Positions 11,971 to 13,472 of a DNA stretch of 13,472 nt are shown in pieces (positions within the stretch are counted from its first letter, which is position 1; the number at the start of each line of letters is the position of its first letter). The DNA lies in NCBI GenBank assembly GCA_045546775.1, contig JAZQDM010000035.1, forward strand, positions 1-13,472, in the 5' to 3' direction. The stretch is from RGIG3002 sp045546775. Its GTDB lineage: Bacteria; Bacillota; Clostridia; Lachnospirales; Lachnospiraceae. The translations under genes and the position numbers were made by a program. Under the pieces are notes generated by a model, which ran no database searches, was not told the DNA's origin, and worked only from the letters and a program-made list of their open reading frames with translations.

Positions 11971-13472
11971 ATGGGCTTTTTTTCAGAGTTAAAAGAAGAT
12001 CTGGCGCAGGCGGTTAACGAATTGCTTCCGGGTGACGGTGATTCGGACGTTGAGTTGGAAGAAGTACTGGAAGAAGCGTCCGAAACAGAAGATACTTTGG
12101 AAGTAGAAGAAATTTTGGATACGGAAGATGTGCTTGAGACAGTGGGTGTTTCCGAAACAGAAGAATTTTCCGATATGGAAGAAGTAGAGGATGACGACGA
12201 AATACCGGAGTTAGAGGAACTTGTGGATGTGGACGATATTCTTTCGATGGAAGAACTTCCGGATATGGAAGAACTTTCAGACGTAGAGGAGCTTCCGGAA
12301 ATGGAAGAACTTACGGATGTGGAGGATATAGAAGTTGTGGAAGACAATATTTCCTTGGAATCCATGAGTTTGGAAGAAATGTTAGAAAAAATGGAAACAA
12401 GCGATTTGTTCGAAGGTTTGGAAGAAACAGATGTTGCTTCTTTAGAGGAAACAGATGTGACAACTTTGGACGAAGAGGAAGCTTGGAATGCGGATGAACA
12501 GTTGACAAATATTAGCGAAGGAAGTTACTTTGCACAGTCTATCGCGGATGATACGGAAGAAGCACTGGAAGAAGTGATGGAAGAGTCGTTAGAAGAGCCG
12601 AAAGAACATGTAATGTCCGAAGAGGAAGAGCTGGCAGAAATCCAGGCACTTTTGGACGAGATTGATTCCCTTGCGGAAGCAGTTGAAGTAGTAGAAAGCT
12701 TGGAAGAGGCGGCGGAAGAAGAGATTCCCGAAGAAGAGCCTATTGCAGAAACAGAACCGGTTGTTGAAGAGGAACCTGTTGCAGAAACAGAACCGGTTGT
12801 TGAAGCAGAGCCTGTTATAGCGGAAGAACCGTTTTCGGCGGAAGAACCTGTAGTGGAAGAAGAACCGTTTACAGCGGATCCGGAAGTTGCCAAGGTGATG
12901 GAAGAGTTTATGGCTGAACAGGCTGAGGAAGAAGAACTTGTACAGGAAGAAAAACTGTTACAACAATTAGAGCAATTAGAACAATTAGAACAGGCACAGG
13001 AGCCTGAACAAATACAAGAAGCACAATTGCCTGTCGCAGAAGAGACAGTTGCAATGGAGGAGGATAATATGATGTTTGAAGAAAGCTTAATCGAAAACAA
13101 CGAAGCAGAAGAAAATGTAGGGGGAGCAACTATGGATACACAGATGACAAACAGAGTAGCAGTAGATGAAACAGCAGTTTTCACAGCAGGAATGACGATT
13201 ACAGGTGATATCGTTTCGGAAGGTTCTGTAGAAGTAATCGGAACAATTATTGGTAACATTGACATTCTTGGAAAACTGAATGTTACAGGTAATATTCAGG
13301 GTAACTCTAAAGCATCTGAAGTATTTGCAGAAAATGCAAAAATAACAGGTGAAATTTCAAGTGAAGGTTCCGTAAAAATTGGCCAGAGCTCCGTTATCAT
13401 CGGTAACATTACAGCAACAAGCGCAGTTATTGCAGGTGCTGTAAAAGGTGATATCGATGTACAGGGACCGGT
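11971..13472 (+). CDS. long acidic repetitive protein ending in a bactofilin domain (3' end outside window)
   Basis: The frame is open from ATG at 11971 (GGGAGGA at 11958-11964) to the right edge: 500 residues with no stop. Residues 1-20 look like an amphipathic helix; about 20-385 are dominated by Glu and Asp with few Lys or Arg (for example 9 acidic in residues 91-110), with short repeats, and are probably disordered. From about 403 the sequence becomes a bactofilin (PF04519-type) beta-helix, with the periodic 'ITGDIVSEGSVEVIGTIIGNI', cut here to its typical Gly/Ile/Val rhythm, through 'GAVKGDIDVQGP'. Bactofilins polymerise without nucleotide and scaffold cell-wall enzymes. Two in-frame ATGs with strong ribosome binding sites (13069, 13132) may start shorter forms. 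The upstream neighbour is a wall deacetylase. Confidence 0.85.
   Translation, partial: MGFFSELKEDLAQAVNELLPGDGDSDVELEEVLEEASETEDTLEVEEILDTEDVLETVGVSETEEFSDMEEVEDDDEIPELEELVDVDDILSMEELPDMEELSDVEELPEMEELTDVEDIEVVEDNISLESMSLEEMLEKMETSDLFEGLEETDVASLEETDVTTLDEEEAWNADEQLTNISEGSYFAQSIADDTEEALEEVMEESLEEPKEHVMSEEEELAEIQALLDEIDSLAEAVEVVESLEEAAEEEIPEEEPIAETEPVVEEEPVAETEPVVEAEPVIAEEPFSAEEPVVEEEPFTADPEVAKVMEEFMAEQAEEEELVQEEKLLQQLEQLEQLEQAQEPEQIQEAQLPVAEETVAMEEDNMMFEESLIENNEAEENVGGATMDTQMTNRVAVDETAVFTAGMTITGDIVSEGSVEVIGTIIGNIDILGKLNVTGNIQGNSKASEVFAENAKITGEISSEGSVKIGQSSVIIGNITATSAVIAGAVKGDIDVQGP
12743..12805 (+). repeat. tandem nucleotide repeat in the acidic region
   Basis: A 27-nt stretch (12743-12769) recurs exactly at 12779-12805, period 36 nt (12 codons, 'AETEPVVE...EPV'). 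The identity at DNA level suggests recent duplication within the coding region. Less exact copies of the Glu-Pro-Val pattern continue to about 12880. Confidence 0.8.
13056..13071 (+). promoter_or_regulatory. internal ribosome binding site with in-frame ATG (Met367)
   Basis: GGAGGAGG (13056-13063) stands 5 nt before ATG at 13069, in frame with the acidic-bactofilin gene. Glu-Glu codons can produce such a site by chance, but the spacing is ideal. A shorter protein containing just the bactofilin part could start here. Confidence 0.45.
13120..13134 (+). promoter_or_regulatory. internal ribosome binding site with in-frame ATG (Met388)
   Basis: GGGGGAG (13120-13126) stands 5 nt before ATG at 13132, in frame and about 15 residues before the bactofilin fold. 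The codons used (GTA GGG GGA GCA) are unlike the GAA-rich run before, so the site is less easily explained by acidic codon use. Confidence 0.5.

Noticed and set aside
11916..13265. Long Ser-rich minus-strand frames (11916-12365 and 12525-13265)
   Set aside because: They are the antisense of GAA/GAG-rich codons of the acidic protein; low-complexity Ser/Thr composition and no ribosome binding site.
1..13472. CRISPR arrays, insertion sequences, phage or toxin-antitoxin genes
   Set aside because: No regularly spaced repeats, transposase or integrase motifs were seen on either strand; the window looks mostly chromosomal housekeeping.

Overview
The window reads as a low-GC Gram-positive chromosome, most likely class Clostridia and probably Lachnospiraceae. 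The support is strong AGGAGG-type ribosome binding sites, TTGACA/TATAAT promoters, a cysteine T-box riboswitch ahead of cysE-cysS, the Firmicutes cluster cysE-cysS-mrnC-rlmB-sigH, and tRNA genes without an encoded CCA. The family assignment is inference; no rRNA or other phylogenetic marker was tested.

Region by region: (1) 1-563 holds the C-terminal part of an alpha/beta hydrolase cut by the window edge, followed by a terminator. (2) 564-860 is non-coding and structured: a 62-nt near-perfect hairpin, then a GC-rich array of small hairpins that recurs at about 3916-3974. (3) 825-1083 is a minus-strand tRNA-Val/tRNA-Met unit with its own promoter and terminator. (4) 1095-2931 has a small minus-strand membrane protein divergent from a PadR repressor and a HAAS-type membrane protein; a palindrome lies inside the padR promoter. 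(5) 2948-3559 is ispF with an unusual Cys-rich tail. (6) 3599-7928 is the T-box-controlled housekeeping operon cysE, cysS, mrnC, rlmB, sigH. (7) 7984-8580 holds a small two-repeat YegP-type protein and a tRNA-Thr between hairpins. (8) 8579-9155 (minus) carries two tandem 89-residue ComFB-family paralogues. (9) 9281-10958 is a divergent small alarmone synthetase (RelQ type) overlapping a calcineurin-like phosphoesterase. (10) 10985-13472 is a membrane-anchored polysaccharide deacetylase followed by a long, extremely acidic, repetitive protein that ends in a bactofilin domain and runs off the window.

How the genes work together: the T-box reads uncharged tRNA-Cys and controls cysteine biosynthesis and cysteinyl-tRNA synthesis, and the tightly packed RNA-processing genes and sigH follow downstream. 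ComFB-like proteins and an alarmone synthetase sit back to back, so 8.6-11 kb is a candidate nucleotide-signalling neighbourhood. The deacetylase and bactofilin pair suggests envelope remodelling organised by a cytoskeletal scaffold. The most unusual item is the acidic-bactofilin fusion, which has two strong internal ribosome binding sites just before the bactofilin domain.
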